A DNA stretch of 56,609 nucleotides from Acidobacteriota bacterium (GCA_023436715.1 JAEZIJ010000142.1:1-56609), one strand, 5' to 3'; positions 44,486-53,023 are shown, counted from the stretch's first letter. Translations and numbers: made by a program. Notes: generated by a model from the sequence alone, not told the origin.

Positions 44486-45823
44486 GTGAAGTCGGCCCTC
44501 TCGTCTCCCACAAGCCGCCTCATGGTTGGCCTTGCAGTCACGCTGGCCGCCGTGGCGGTGTTCTCGCTGTACGCCCTGCGCCAGATCGCCGGATTGAAAG
44601 ATCTCCAGACGAGCACAGTGGACCGCAACCGGAAGGATTCCCTGCAACTGCTCCGCATACAGAACGATCTGCATTCGCTCGGCCTGGCCATGCGCGATAT
44701 GCTCGATTCCGACGAACCGTACCCGCTCGAGGCGTGGAAAGGGCAGTTCTACCGGATCCGTCTCGACCTCGCGGACGCCATCAAGACGGAGGCGCAGCTC
44801 TCGCCTGCCCGGCGCGATCCGGGCCGGCAGCAGTACGTGGCCAACTCGGTGGCGCAGTTCTTTACGTCCGTGGATCAGTTGTTCGCGCTCGCGCTGGAGA
44901 GCGAAGCGAAAGCCAAGGCGCTGATCCGCACGTCGCTCCAGGCGCAGCAGGCTGCCCTCACCAACACCGTGGCCCGGTTGCTTGTCGAAAACAACGAGAC
45001 CGAGCAGCAGGCCATGCTTCAAATTCAGGCCATCTACGAACGCGTGGAGCGGCAGACGTATATTTTCCTCGCCGCGGTGCTGCTGGCCATTTCGCTCACC
45101 ACGCTGTATCTGATCCGGTCGAACCGCCGCCTGTTCGAAAGGCTGGCTTTGCTTTCGACTCACCGCAGCGAACTCGCGCGCAAGCTGATCACCGTGCAGG
45201 AGGAGATCCTGCATTCGCTCTCGCGCGAGCTGCACGATGAGTTCGGCCAGATTCTCACCGCCATCGGCGCGATGCTGCGCCGCGCGGAGAAGCGTGGCTT
45301 GCCGCCCGACTCGCCCTTCCGCGAGGAACTCCAGGAAGCCCGCGAGGTGGCCCAGGCAACGCTCGAAAAGATCCGCAGCCTCTCCCAGGTGCTGCATCCC
45401 ACGATTCTCGACGACGGCGGGCTGGAAAAGGCCATCGACTGGTATCTGCCCACCTTCGAGAAACAGACCGGCATAGCAGTGAAGTACGAAAAGATCGGAG
45501 TATCGCCGAAAGTCCCGGACCGGATCGCGATCAACATCTACCGGGTGCTTCAGGAAGCGCTGAACAACGTGGCCCGGCACTCGCAATCGTCCGTTGCTTG
45601 GGTGCGGGTGCGATTCGCGCCGGACCGCCTGCAACTCGAAATCGAGGATTGCGGCGTGGGGATGCCGCCCGACACTGAGGCTTCGATCCGGCGCGGAACG
45701 GGCCTTGTCGCTATGCGGGAACGCGCCGAGTTGCTGCATGGCACAATCGACTTTCTCAGGGCCGCTGACAAGGGCGCGATAGTCAGGCTCGATGTGCCGC
45801 TTTCGGAGGACGTAACTGTATGA
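44486..45823 (+). CDS. NarX/DegS-type membrane sensor histidine kinase
   Basis: 445 aa from the GTG at 44486, which leaves the divergent esterase gene free; the frame is open from 44303. TM1 is at about 12-31 and TM2 at about 192-211 (TYIFLAAVLLAISLTTLYLI), enclosing an extracytoplasmic helical sensor of about 160 aa. HisKA_3 follows with phospho-accepting H250 in SRELHDEFGQ, then a HATPase with LQEALNNVARHS, IEDCGVGMP and GTGLVAMRERAELLHG. It should phosphorylate the response regulator whose start overlaps its stop by 4 bp. The signal is unknown. Confidence 0.9.
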   Translation: MKSALSSPTSRLMVGLAVTLAAVAVFSLYALRQIAGLKDLQTSTVDRNRKDSLQLLRIQNDLHSLGLAMRDMLDSDEPYPLEAWKGQFYRIRLDLADAIKTEAQLSPARRDPGRQQYVANSVAQFFTSVDQLFALALESEAKAKALIRTSLQAQQAALTNTVARLLVENNETEQQAMLQIQAIYERVERQTYIFLAAVLLAISLTTLYLIRSNRRLFERLALLSTHRSELARKLITVQEEILHSLSRELHDEFGQILTAIGAMLRRAEKRGLPPDSPFREELQEAREVAQATLEKIRSLSQVLHPTILDDGGLEKAIDWYLPTFEKQTGIAVKYEKIGVSPKVPDRIAINIYRVLQEALNNVARHSQSSVAWVRVRFAPDRLQLEIEDCGVGMPPDTEASIRRGTGLVAMRERAELLHGTIDFLRAADKGAIVRLDVPLSEDVTV

Positions 45824-46449
45824 GCGGGGCGATCTCGGTTCTTCTCGTGGACGACCACGCGCTGGTCCGCAAAGGTTTTCGCCGCATGATCGAGGACGAT
45901 CCGGGCATCACCGTCATCGGCGAAGCGGGCAGCGGGCTGGAAGCCGTGCAACTCGCTCAGCAGCTCAGGCCGCAAGTCATCGTGATGGACATGGCGATGC
46001 CCGAAATGGACGGTGTGCAGGCCACGCGCGAGATCCTCAGGCATCTGCCCAAGATAGCGATTGTCATACTCAGCATGTACGCCCAGGAAAGCTATGTGCG
46101 CAACGCATTCGATGCGGGCGCGCTCGGTTACATCCTCAAGAACGCCATCGATGTTGACCTCGGCGGCGCGATCCGCGATGTGGCCCAAGGAAAGCGTGTG
46201 CTCGACCCGGGCCTCATCAGCGCCGAGCGCGAGCCCGATGACGTGTTCGACCGCATCACGCAGCGCGAAAAGCAGATCCTGCAACTGATCGCGGAGGGTA
46301 ACTCGAACAAGGAAATCGCGGTCCTGCTGAACCTGAGCGCCAACACGGTGGCGGTGCATCGCGCGAACCTGATGGACGCACTCGGGGTTCACCGCACGGC
46401 CGAACTTGTGCTCTACGCCGTGCGCAAGGGATTGGTGAGGATGCCGTGA
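45820..46449 (+). CDS. NarL/FixJ family response regulator
   Basis: 209 aa. The receiver domain has D11/D12 (LLVDDHALVRKGF), phospho-acceptor D57 (VIVMDMAMPEMDG) and a C-terminal switch region with VILSMYAQESYVRNA and YILKNA. A LuxR-type helix-turn-helix at about 147-209 reads LTPREK-like ITQREKQILQLIAEG, then NSNKEIAVLLNLSANTVAVH. It is a DNA-binding regulator paired with the kinase before it. Start and stop overlap both neighbours by 4 bp, so it is made with the FG-GAP protein downstream. Confidence 0.93.
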   Translation: MSGAISVLLVDDHALVRKGFRRMIEDDPGITVIGEAGSGLEAVQLAQQLRPQVIVMDMAMPEMDGVQATREILRHLPKIAIVILSMYAQESYVRNAFDAGALGYILKNAIDVDLGGAIRDVAQGKRVLDPGLISAEREPDDVFDRITQREKQILQLIAEGNSNKEIAVLLNLSANTVAVHRANLMDALGVHRTAELVLYAVRKGLVRMP

Positions 46450-48107
46450 AGCGCAGGGACTTTCTTCTCGGCCTGCCCTCGCTGCTCGCCGCCCCTGACA
46501 CGCTAGGCTTCCGCTTCGAGGACGTCACCGCGCGCGCCGGGCTTGCGTTCCAGCACAACAACGGAGCTTTCGGCGGCAAGTATCTTCCCGAAACGATGGG
46601 CTCCGGCTGCGCCTTCCTGGATTACGACAACGACGGCTGGCAGGACATCCTGCTCGTGAACGGGACCGACTGGCCCGGACATCGCAAGCAGCGCAGCACG
46701 ATGCGCCTCTACCGGAACAATCGCGACGGCACGTTCACCGACGTCACGCGGCGCGCCGGGCTCGACATCGAAATGTACGGAATGGGCGTGGCCGTCGGCG
46801 ATTACAACAACGACGGCTTCCCGGATATTTTCATCTCCTGCGTGGGCCAGAGCCGGCTGTTTCAGAACACCGGGAAGGGAACATTCGTCGACGTAACCGA
46901 GCGCGCGGGGCTCGGCGGGCGCAACGCCTTTTCCAGCTCCGCGCTGTGGTTCGATTATGACCGCGACGGCCTCCTTGACCTGTTCGTCACCAACTACGTC
47001 AAATGGTCGGCGGACCTCGATGTCTTCTGCACGATGGACGGTAAGCAGAAGGCGTACTGCACACCGGAAGCCTACCGCGGCGCCACCTGCTGGCTGTTTC
47101 GCAACAAGGGCGACGGCACGTTTGAGGATGTCACCGCGAAGAGCGGCATCTTCGACAGCAGCTCCAAATCGCTCGGCGTGGCGATGTTCGATTACGATCT
47201 CGACGGCTGGACAGACCTGTTCGTGGCCAACGACACCGAGCCGAACAAGCTCTACCGCAACCTGGGCAACGGCAGGTTTCAGGACATGGCGCTGCGCGCG
47301 GGAGTGGCCTTCAGCGAGGATGGCAAAGCCCGCGGCGGGATGGGTGTCGACACGGGAGACTACGACAATTCCGGCATCCCCAGTCTTGTCGTGACTAACT
47401 TCGACAACGAGATGCTGGGGTTCTACCGGCCCAGTAAAGGGGGGGCATATGTCGATCAGGCGCCGCGCTCGGAAATCGGCCGGCGCTCGCGCCGCAGCCT
47501 GGGCTTCGGCTGTTTCTTCTTTGATGCCAACCTTGACGGCTTGCTAGATCTGCTGGTGGTGAACGGCCATATAGACGACACGGTCACCACTATCCGGCGC
47601 GATGTGCAGTACGCCCAACCACCCCACCTGTTCATCAATCATGGCTCCGAGGGCTTTCGCGACGTGGCGGCCGACGTGGGCGGGGGATTCGCGAACCCGA
47701 AGGTCGGCCGCGGCGCTGCGTTCGCGGACTTCGACCGCGACGGCGATCTCGACGTCCTTATCACTACGAATCGCGGGCCCGCGTACCTGTACCGCAACGA
47801 CCAGTCTTCCGGAAACCAGTGCATTCGCTTCAAGCTCATCGGCACGAAGTCGAATCACGACGCCATCGGCGCCATGGTCAAGATCCACTACGGCGGCGAA
47901 TCCGGTTCGCGAGTCGTGAAGAGCGGTTCGAGTTATCTTTCGCAATCGGAGCTCGCACTGACGTTCGGGCTGGGTAAGCGAAATAAGGTAGACCGCGCGA
48001 TACTCTCGTGGCCGAGCGGGCGCGTTGAGGACTACAAGAACCTCAACGCGGGACGGCTTTACGAGTGCACGGAAGGCAAGGGCATTCGCGATACGGAAAC
48101 ATTTTGA
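46446..48107 (+). CDS. Exported FG-GAP repeat protein with C-terminal ASPIC/UnbV domain
   Basis: 553 aa. The N-terminus MKRRDFLLGLPSLLAA is a short Tat-like signal. Seven calcium-binding FG-GAP units follow: FLDYDNDGWQDILLV, VGDYNNDGFPDIFIS, WFDYDRDGLLDLFVT, MFDYDLDGWTDLFVA, TGDYDNSGIPSLVVT, FFDANLDGLLDLLVV and FADFDRDGDLDVLIT, enough for one seven-bladed propeller. The C-terminal ASPIC/UnbV domain (about 460-545) has HDAIGAMVKI and ILSWPSGRVEDY. The function is unknown; it is probably extracytoplasmic and involved in binding. The 4-bp overlap with the response regulator makes a three-gene coupled operon. Confidence 0.9.
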   Translation: MKRRDFLLGLPSLLAAPDTLGFRFEDVTARAGLAFQHNNGAFGGKYLPETMGSGCAFLDYDNDGWQDILLVNGTDWPGHRKQRSTMRLYRNNRDGTFTDVTRRAGLDIEMYGMGVAVGDYNNDGFPDIFISCVGQSRLFQNTGKGTFVDVTERAGLGGRNAFSSSALWFDYDRDGLLDLFVTNYVKWSADLDVFCTMDGKQKAYCTPEAYRGATCWLFRNKGDGTFEDVTAKSGIFDSSSKSLGVAMFDYDLDGWTDLFVANDTEPNKLYRNLGNGRFQDMALRAGVAFSEDGKARGGMGVDTGDYDNSGIPSLVVTNFDNEMLGFYRPSKGGAYVDQAPRSEIGRRSRRSLGFGCFFFDANLDGLLDLLVVNGHIDDTVTTIRRDVQYAQPPHLFINHGSEGFRDVAADVGGGFANPKVGRGAAFADFDRDGDLDVLITTNRGPAYLYRNDQSSGNQCIRFKLIGTKSNHDAIGAMVKIHYGGESGSRVVKSGSSYLSQSELALTFGLGKRNKVDRAILSWPSGRVEDYKNLNAGRLYECTEGKGIRDTETF

Positions 48108-48112
48108 CCCCC

Positions 48113-48131
48113 GAAACACATTTTGTGTTTC
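48113..48131. terminator. Stem-loop between the FG-GAP operon and the histone-like gene
   Basis: GAAACACA and TGTGTTTC form a perfect 8-bp stem with a TTT loop, 5 nt after the operon's stop codon. It lacks a following T-run and could be a terminator or an operator for the next gene, which starts 21 nt downstream. Confidence 0.4.
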
Positions 48132-48139
48132 ACGTGCGG

Positions 48140-48145
48140 TACTCT
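48140..48145 (+). promoter_or_regulatory. Probable -10 element, leaderless type
   Basis: TACTCT ends 7 nt before the ATG of the histone-like gene. No Shine-Dalgarno sequence is present. Confidence 0.4.
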
Positions 48146-48152
48146 TTCAAGT

Positions 48153-48323
48153 ATGGCTACCAAGAAAAAGGCAGCGAAAACTGCCGTGAAGAAGACGGCC
48201 GCTCCAAAAGCGGCGAAGAAAGCGGTGAAGAAGACCGCGGCTGCTAAGAAGCCCGCGGCGAAGCCCGCAGCGAAGAAGGCAGCGGCGAAAAAGCCCGCCA
48301 AGAAAGCCGCGAAGAAGGCGTAA
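48153..48323 (+). CDS. Lys/Ala-rich histone H1-like protein
   Basis: 56 aa from the ATG at 48153 (frame open from 48123). Almost entirely Lys, Ala and Pro: MATKKKAAKTAVKKTAAPKA, then AAKKP and KPAAK repeats to the end. This composition matches the C-terminal tails of eukaryotic H1 and bacterial H1-like or AlgP-like DNA-binding proteins. It should be very basic, unfolded in isolation and able to bind DNA. Hairpins flank the gene on both sides, so it is probably a single-gene unit. Confidence 0.8.
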   Translation: MATKKKAAKTAVKKTAAPKAAKKAVKKTAAAKKPAAKPAAKKAAAKKPAKKAAKKA

Positions 48324-48342
48324 GATCGATTTTCAACTCTGA

Positions 48343-48365
48343 GGCCGCCTGAAGCTTGGGCGGCC
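48343..48365 (+). terminator. Terminator-like hairpin after the histone-like gene
   Basis: GGCCGCC and GGCGGCC form a 7-bp GC stem with a 9-nt loop, 20 nt after the stop codon. No U-tract follows, as is common for GC-rich genomes. Confidence 0.45.
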
Positions 48366-48430
48366 CTGATTGTCTGGTTTCAACCTTCCTGCCTCACCCC
48401 CCCTCGGAAAAGCTGCTACAACGGATTACC

Positions 48431-51010
48431 ATGGGCACGATCCACTCATCCCTGCTGCGCCACGCTTCCGCCTCGCCGGAGAGCATTGCACTCGCGGCGC
48501 CGGGCCGCCTGTCCCTTACATATCGCGGCCTCGCGGCACTTGTAGACGAGGCTTCGGCGGACTTGGCGCGGCTCGGCGTCGCGCCCGGTGAGCGTGTCGC
48601 GCTGGTTGCTCCGAATGGCCCCGAGATGGCCTCGTCGTTCCTCGCAATCACCTCCTTCGCTGCCTGCGCGCCGCTAAACCCCGCCTATCGCGCCCAGGAA
48701 TTCGCGTTCTATCTGGAGGACCTGCGCGCCCGTACGCTTATCGTTGCGGAAGGCATGGCGGCCGACGCGGTCGCGGCAGCCCGCAATCTGGGGTGCCGGG
48801 TGATACACCTTATACCGGAAGCATCCGGTCCAGCGGGTTCGTTTACGCTGCGTGGAGATCCCGCGGAGACGCCGGCTCCGCAATTCTCCCCCGTGCCGGC
48901 CTGTGAGGCGCTCGTCCTGCACACCTCGGGCACGACTTCGCGCCCGAAACTAGTGCCGCTCTCGCACGCTAACCTGGTCGCTTCGGCGCGCGCTATTCGC
49001 GCCAGCCTGGAGCTGACACCGGGTGATCGATGTCTGAACGTAATGCCGCTGTTTCACGTCCACGGCCTGGTGGCCGCGCTACTTTCGTCGCTCGACGCGG
49101 GAGCTTCCGTGGCGTGCTGTCCGGGGTTCACGGCAACACGGTTCTTCGACTGGATGAACGAACTCGAGCCGACCTGGTACACGGCGGTTCCCACCATGCA
49201 CCGGGCCGTGCTCGATGCCGCCGCTCAGCACGCCGACATCAGCGGGCGGCGTCGGCTGCGGTTCATACGGTCCTGCTCGGCGGCGCTACCCCCTTCGTTG
49301 ATGGCCTCGCTTGAATCGGCTTTCGGCGTTCCGGTGATCGAGGCGTATGGAATGACCGAAGCGGCGCACCAGATCGCATCCAACCCGTTGCCTCCGCGAA
49401 CACGAAAGCCCGGTTCCGTCGGCGTAGCGGCCGGCCCGGATATCGGCATCATGGACTCCGAGGTCGTCCTTCGAGGACCGAACGTCACCGTGGGATACGA
49501 AGGCAATCCGGACGCCAACGTGAGCGCCTTCACGAACGGATGGTTCCGCACCGGGGATCAAGGTTATCTCGATGCCGAGGGCTACCTCTTCCTTACCGGG
49601 CGGCTGAAGGAGCTGATCAATAGGGGCGGCGAGAAGATCTCGCCGCGCGAGATCGATGAGGCGCTGCTCTCGCATCCGGCGGTGGCGCAGGCCGTCGCGT
49701 TCGCCGTTCCTCACTCGACGCTGGGCGAAGCGGTTGCGGCCGCCGTCGTGCTCACGAGTCATGTGGAGGAAGCGGAGCTGCGAAGCCATGCCGCCGGGCG
49801 GCTCGCGCATTTTAAGCTGCCCGAACGGATCTTCGTTCTCGATGGTCTACCCAAAGGCCCCACGGGCAAGCTGCAACGCATCGGCCTTGCGGAGAAACTG
49901 GGAATCACTGAAGCGGACCTGCGGCCCGCCTCGCGCACGCGGTCCGGCGAACCCCCGAGAAACCGGCGCGAAGAAGTGCTGGCACGGTGCTTCGCGGAAG
50001 TGCTTTCGGGCAAGGAACTGCCGGGTATCCATGACGAGTTCTTCGCCGTGCTGGGCGGGGATTCCCTGCGCGCCGCCGAGTTGATCTCCCGCGTGGAAGA
50101 GGAAACCGGAATCGCGGTATTGTCGGAGAGCTTCTTCGCGAATCCCACGGTTGCGGGTCTCGCGGCCACTCTCGACAAGTCTCACGAGGACGGCAGCCGC
50201 TTGCTCGTTCCAATACGGGCGGCGGGCAATCTCACTCCGCTGGTGTGCATTCCCGGCGCGCACGGCAACCTCGCCGGCTTCTACCACCTCGCGCGCCGCG
50301 TCCAGCCGCAACGGCCCGTCTACGCTCTGCGCATCCCGCGAGCTGCGGGCCCTTTCGCGCGCTACCGGGTCGAAGACCTTGCGGCAGCCTACTTCGAGGA
50401 ACTGCGGGCGCGAGGGCCACGGGGGGCGTGCGTCCTCTTGGGCGTGTGCTCGGGAGCGCCGTTGGCCCTGGAACTTGCTCACCGGCTTGCCGGGGCGGGG
50501 CAGCCCGTCCCGCTTGTGGTGATGCTCGACAGCTACAATGCCGCCGCGCTCCGCAGGTTGCCGGCAGGCCGTATGCTTGGCCTTGCGCGCGGCCAGCTCG
50601 CCAAGCGCGCTGCCTGGCATCGAAAAAATCTTCGCGCCTGGGGTTACATCGTGCCGCGGCTGCGCGCGTTTCTCGATGGGCGCAGGGAAGCCTTCGGCCA
50701 GGTGGTATATCGTGTGTTGTCCGGTGCCGGCTTGCCACTGCCCGCGGCGCTTCAGGAATCGGTCTACGCGTGCCGGGAGGCCGCCCGCCGTTACGAACCG
50801 GCGCCCTGGGATGGCCGAGGCCTGCTATTCCGCGTCGAAGAGCCGCGCGCGGGCTCTTTCGATATCGAAGGCATGGGCTGGAGCGGCGTGTTCGCTTGCG
50901 GGTACGAAATGAAGGAGGTGCCGGGAAGTCATCTCACCGCGCTGCGGGAACCGCACTCCGCCGCGGTCGCTTCGTCTCTCGAGGAGGCGCTTGCACACTG
51001 CGCATCATGA
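48431..51010 (+). CDS. One-module adenylation-carrier-thioesterase enzyme (acyl/oxalyl-CoA-ligase-like adenylation domain)
   Basis: 859 aa from the ATG at 48431. Adenylation domain (about 1-490): HTSGTTSRPKLVPLSHANL, WYTAVPTMHRAVL, EAYGMTEAAHQIASNPLPP, WFRTGDQGYLD, INRGGEKISPREID and the catalytic lysine K480 in PTGKLQR. The WYTAVPTMHR and GMTEAxHQxxSNPLPP segments resemble oxalyl-CoA synthetases (AAE3/Pcs60) more than amino-acid activating domains. A loop after PDIGIMDSE is shortened. The carrier domain has FFAVLGGDSL with phosphopantetheine S545. The thioesterase (about 595-859) has GVCSG, which puts Cys673 in the nucleophile position, and VPGSHLTALREPH. TACAAC ends 8 nt before the start. 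The product is unknown. The 3' end overlaps the converging methyltransferase by 82 bp. Confidence 0.85.
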   Translation: MGTIHSSLLRHASASPESIALAAPGRLSLTYRGLAALVDEASADLARLGVAPGERVALVAPNGPEMASSFLAITSFAACAPLNPAYRAQEFAFYLEDLRARTLIVAEGMAADAVAAARNLGCRVIHLIPEASGPAGSFTLRGDPAETPAPQFSPVPACEALVLHTSGTTSRPKLVPLSHANLVASARAIRASLELTPGDRCLNVMPLFHVHGLVAALLSSLDAGASVACCPGFTATRFFDWMNELEPTWYTAVPTMHRAVLDAAAQHADISGRRRLRFIRSCSAALPPSLMASLESAFGVPVIEAYGMTEAAHQIASNPLPPRTRKPGSVGVAAGPDIGIMDSEVVLRGPNVTVGYEGNPDANVSAFTNGWFRTGDQGYLDAEGYLFLTGRLKELINRGGEKISPREIDEALLSHPAVAQAVAFAVPHSTLGEAVAAAVVLTSHVEEAELRSHAAGRLAHFKLPERIFVLDGLPKGPTGKLQRIGLAEKLGITEADLRPASRTRSGEPPRNRREEVLARCFAEVLSGKELPGIHDEFFAVLGGDSLRAAELISRVEEETGIAVLSESFFANPTVAGLAATLDKSHEDGSRLLVPIRAAGNLTPLVCIPGAHGNLAGFYHLARRVQPQRPVYALRIPRAAGPFARYRVEDLAAAYFEELRARGPRGACVLLGVCSGAPLALELAHRLAGAGQPVPLVVMLDSYNAAALRRLPAGRMLGLARGQLAKRAAWHRKNLRAWGYIVPRLRAFLDGRREAFGQVVYRVLSGAGLPLPAALQESVYACREAARRYEPAPWDGRGLLFRVEEPRAGSFDIEGMGWSGVFACGYEMKEVPGSHLTALREPHSAAVASSLEEALAHCAS

Positions 51011-51753
51011 TCCGGCTTGCGTCCGCACGCTGCCACAAAAACGGCCGTGTACTCGCGCGTTGGCAGCTTGCCCAGAAAAGAAAACGCACTGAGCAGCGCG
51101 CCGATCGCGCGGTCGCCCAGCCGCAGCCGGCGTAGCGCGAGGAACAGTAGCGTCGAAAGAAAGCGCGGGTTGTGCAGCAGCAGGTCCGAGCTGACTATCT
51201 CCAGCCCGGCATCAGCGAACAACCGCGCCAGCTCGCGGCGGCCTGCCGTGTGCCCCAGCCGGAACGTAAGGCCGTATCGCCTCGCCCCCGCCCGGAACAG
51301 CAGGTAGAGCGGATTCCGCGGATTGTCGAGCGTGATGAGAAGCCGGCCGCCGGGCTTCAACACTCGTGCGAGTTCCCGTATCGAAATCTCCAGGTCGCCG
51401 GCGCTATCGAAATGGTCCAGCGTTGAGTTCGAGATGATAGTGTCAACGGAGCCGGCTTCGAAAGGAAGGTGGCGCACGTCGGCTGCGATGAAACGCTTGC
51501 AGGCGCCGGGGCGCCGGAGAGACGCGCGCCGGACTGTCGTCTCGTCGATATCGATGCCGAGCTTCAGGTCCGCCTCGAACGGCAGCGAGAACAGAAGCTC
51601 ATCCTCTCCATTGGCCTCTTCGAACAGGTCGGTCTTCAGGAGCACCTTCATGCTGTGCTGCCTGACATTGCGGCGGATCCATTCCAGGTGCACTTGCCGC
51701 TTCTGCTGCGCCACCAGCGGATCCAGATACCAATTGGGAGGACGGCTGCTCAC
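50929..51753 (-). CDS. SAM-dependent methyltransferase with atypical motif I
   Basis: 274 aa. Motifs after the first strand are clear: LGIDIDETTVRRA (strand 2), FIAADVRHLPFEAGSVDTII, SNSTLDHFDSAGDL (motif IV) and LARVLKPGGRLLITLDNPRN. The usual GxGxG loop is replaced by VLLKTDLFEEANGEDEL, seen in a subfamily where this segment takes its place. A C-terminal helical region (about 190-245) follows. The last 25 residues are encoded in the 82-bp overlap with the converging ligase gene and look non-conserved. The substrate is unknown; the context (membrane protein, GT2 genes) suggests lipid or glycan chemistry. Confidence 0.8.
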   Translation of the reverse strand: MSSRPPNWYLDPLVAQQKRQVHLEWIRRNVRQHSMKVLLKTDLFEEANGEDELLFSLPFEADLKLGIDIDETTVRRASLRRPGACKRFIAADVRHLPFEAGSVDTIISNSTLDHFDSAGDLEISIRELARVLKPGGRLLITLDNPRNPLYLLFRAGARRYGLTFRLGHTAGRRELARLFADAGLEIVSSDLLLHNPRFLSTLLFLALRRLRLGDRAIGALLSAFSFLGKLPTREYTAVFVAACGRKPDHDAQCASASSRDEATAAECGSRSAVR

Positions 51754-51793
51754 TTCAGGACAATTCTAACCGTTTGAGAGCGCCGCGTTCGGC

Positions 51794-51799
51794 TACAAT
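51794..51799 (+). promoter_or_regulatory. Probable -10 element, leaderless type
   Basis: TACAAT ends 10 nt before the ATG at 51810. It lies in the short divergent gap with the methyltransferase gene. Confidence 0.4.
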
Positions 51800-51809
51800 A
51801 CGAAACGCA

Positions 51810-52994
51810 ATGGCAACCCCGGGCAGCCCCTGGCGGTGGGCCGCCTTGGGCGCGGTGCTTGTACTCGCCTGGCAGGCTCTGACCGTGCAGGCAAACTATG
51901 CGGGAAACTGGAGCGGCCTGTTTCGCACCGGCACGCTGACTTCGGTTCCGCCGCGACTCGCGCCTTCCACACATAGGGACGCAGGTCCGTACGGCTACGA
52001 CGGGCAATTCTACCGGTTTCTGGCCCACGACCCTTTCCTGCGGTCCGGCACGGCAGCATACATGGACGGCCCGAAGGTGCGCTCCAGCCGGATTCTGGTT
52101 CCGCTTGCGGCATGGGTGTTCGCCGCGGGAAGGCCCGGACTGATCGACGGTGCTTACGTCCTGGTCGTCGCCGGGTTCATCTTCGCTGGCGTTTACTGGC
52201 TCGCCGCCTTGATGCTCCGGCTCGGCCGCCATCCCGCTCTCGGGCTGTTGTTTCTGGTCGTCCCGGCGACCATTGTGTCGATTGACCGCATGACGGTGGA
52301 TGTAGCGCTCGCGGCACTCACGGCCGGCTTCGCGTTCTACTTCATCGAACGGCGCGACCCCGGGATGTGGCTGACGGCCGCCGCGGCGGGCCTCGTGAGG
52401 GAAACCGGCCTGCTGCTTGTCGCTGCGTGCGTACTTGCCTCTCTCGCGCGGCGGGATTTCCGCAAGACATTCTTCTGGGCCGCAGCGGCGATTCCCACGC
52501 TGTGCTGGTACGCATACATCGATCAGGTGCTCCCGCGCTACATCGGCGCAGCCGAACTCATGCCCCGGTGGGCTATCCCGCGGCCGCGCTTGGGAATTCT
52601 GCTTCGCGCGATAGATCCGCCGCACTATTCTCTTCCCGCCGCGCTGGAGGCGATCGCGCGAGGCCTGGACGTGCTCGGGCTTATCGCTGTAATGGCGGCA
52701 GCCGTAATCGCCGCTCTGCGCCTGCGCGTGACGCCGAAAGGCGCGCTTCGCATGGCACTGGCGCTTCAACTGGTGCTGTTTCTGGCTACGACTGATAAGA
52801 GGTTTTGGGACACCCCGTTCGGATACGCACGCCCGTTCGCTCCGTTGTTCGTGCTCCTGCTGGCCGCGGTGGGCACGCGTTTGGGAACCGCCGCTGTAGC
52901 CCGCGCCGCGTGCCTGGCCGCGCTCATCGACCTGCGTGTGGCCACTGAGATCAAGTCGCAGGTACACGGCGTCGTGCGCTGGATCTCCGGCTGA
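51810..52994 (+). CDS. Multi-spanning membrane protein, uncharacterised
   Basis: 394 aa from the ATG at 51810; a TTG at 51774 is in frame but less likely. About nine hydrophobic segments are visible, starting with WAALGAVLVLAWQALTV. A first large extracytoplasmic loop contains GPYGYDGQFYRFLAHDPFL and the following PKVRSSRILVPLAAW. The DGQFY and R-x-x-R-x-L pattern recurs in acidobacterial and proteobacterial proteins distantly related to GT39/GT83-type transferases, but catalytic residues cannot be assigned. It is followed after about 40 nt by a GT2 gene on the same strand, suggesting a joint role in lipid-linked sugar handling. Confidence 0.75.
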   Translation: MATPGSPWRWAALGAVLVLAWQALTVQANYAGNWSGLFRTGTLTSVPPRLAPSTHRDAGPYGYDGQFYRFLAHDPFLRSGTAAYMDGPKVRSSRILVPLAAWVFAAGRPGLIDGAYVLVVAGFIFAGVYWLAALMLRLGRHPALGLLFLVVPATIVSIDRMTVDVALAALTAGFAFYFIERRDPGMWLTAAAAGLVRETGLLLVAACVLASLARRDFRKTFFWAAAAIPTLCWYAYIDQVLPRYIGAAELMPRWAIPRPRLGILLRAIDPPHYSLPAALEAIARGLDVLGLIAVMAAAVIAALRLRVTPKGALRMALALQLVLFLATTDKRFWDTPFGYARPFAPLFVLLLAAVGTRLGTAAVARAACLAALIDLRVATEIKSQVHGVVRWISG

Positions 52995-53017
52995 TTCTCT
53001 TTCCGGACTCGGCAGAG

Positions 53018-53023
53018 TACACT
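53018..53023 (+). promoter_or_regulatory. Probable -10 element, leaderless type
   Basis: TACACT (followed by GG) ends 13 nt before the ATG at 53037, or 7 nt before the alternative TTG at 53031. The same octamer occurs before the genes starting at 4265 and 17321. Confidence 0.4.

Noticed and set aside
43877..45739. 620-codon open frame on the minus strand
   Set aside because: Antisense to the sensor kinase and overlapping the esterase in another frame; no domain.
48431..51010. Nonribosomal peptide synthetase cluster
   Set aside because: Only one adenylation-carrier-thioesterase protein, no condensation domain, and an adenylation domain of acyl/oxalyl-CoA-ligase type.
51750..52967. 405-codon open frame on the minus strand
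   Set aside because: Antisense to the membrane protein; highly charged shadow composition.
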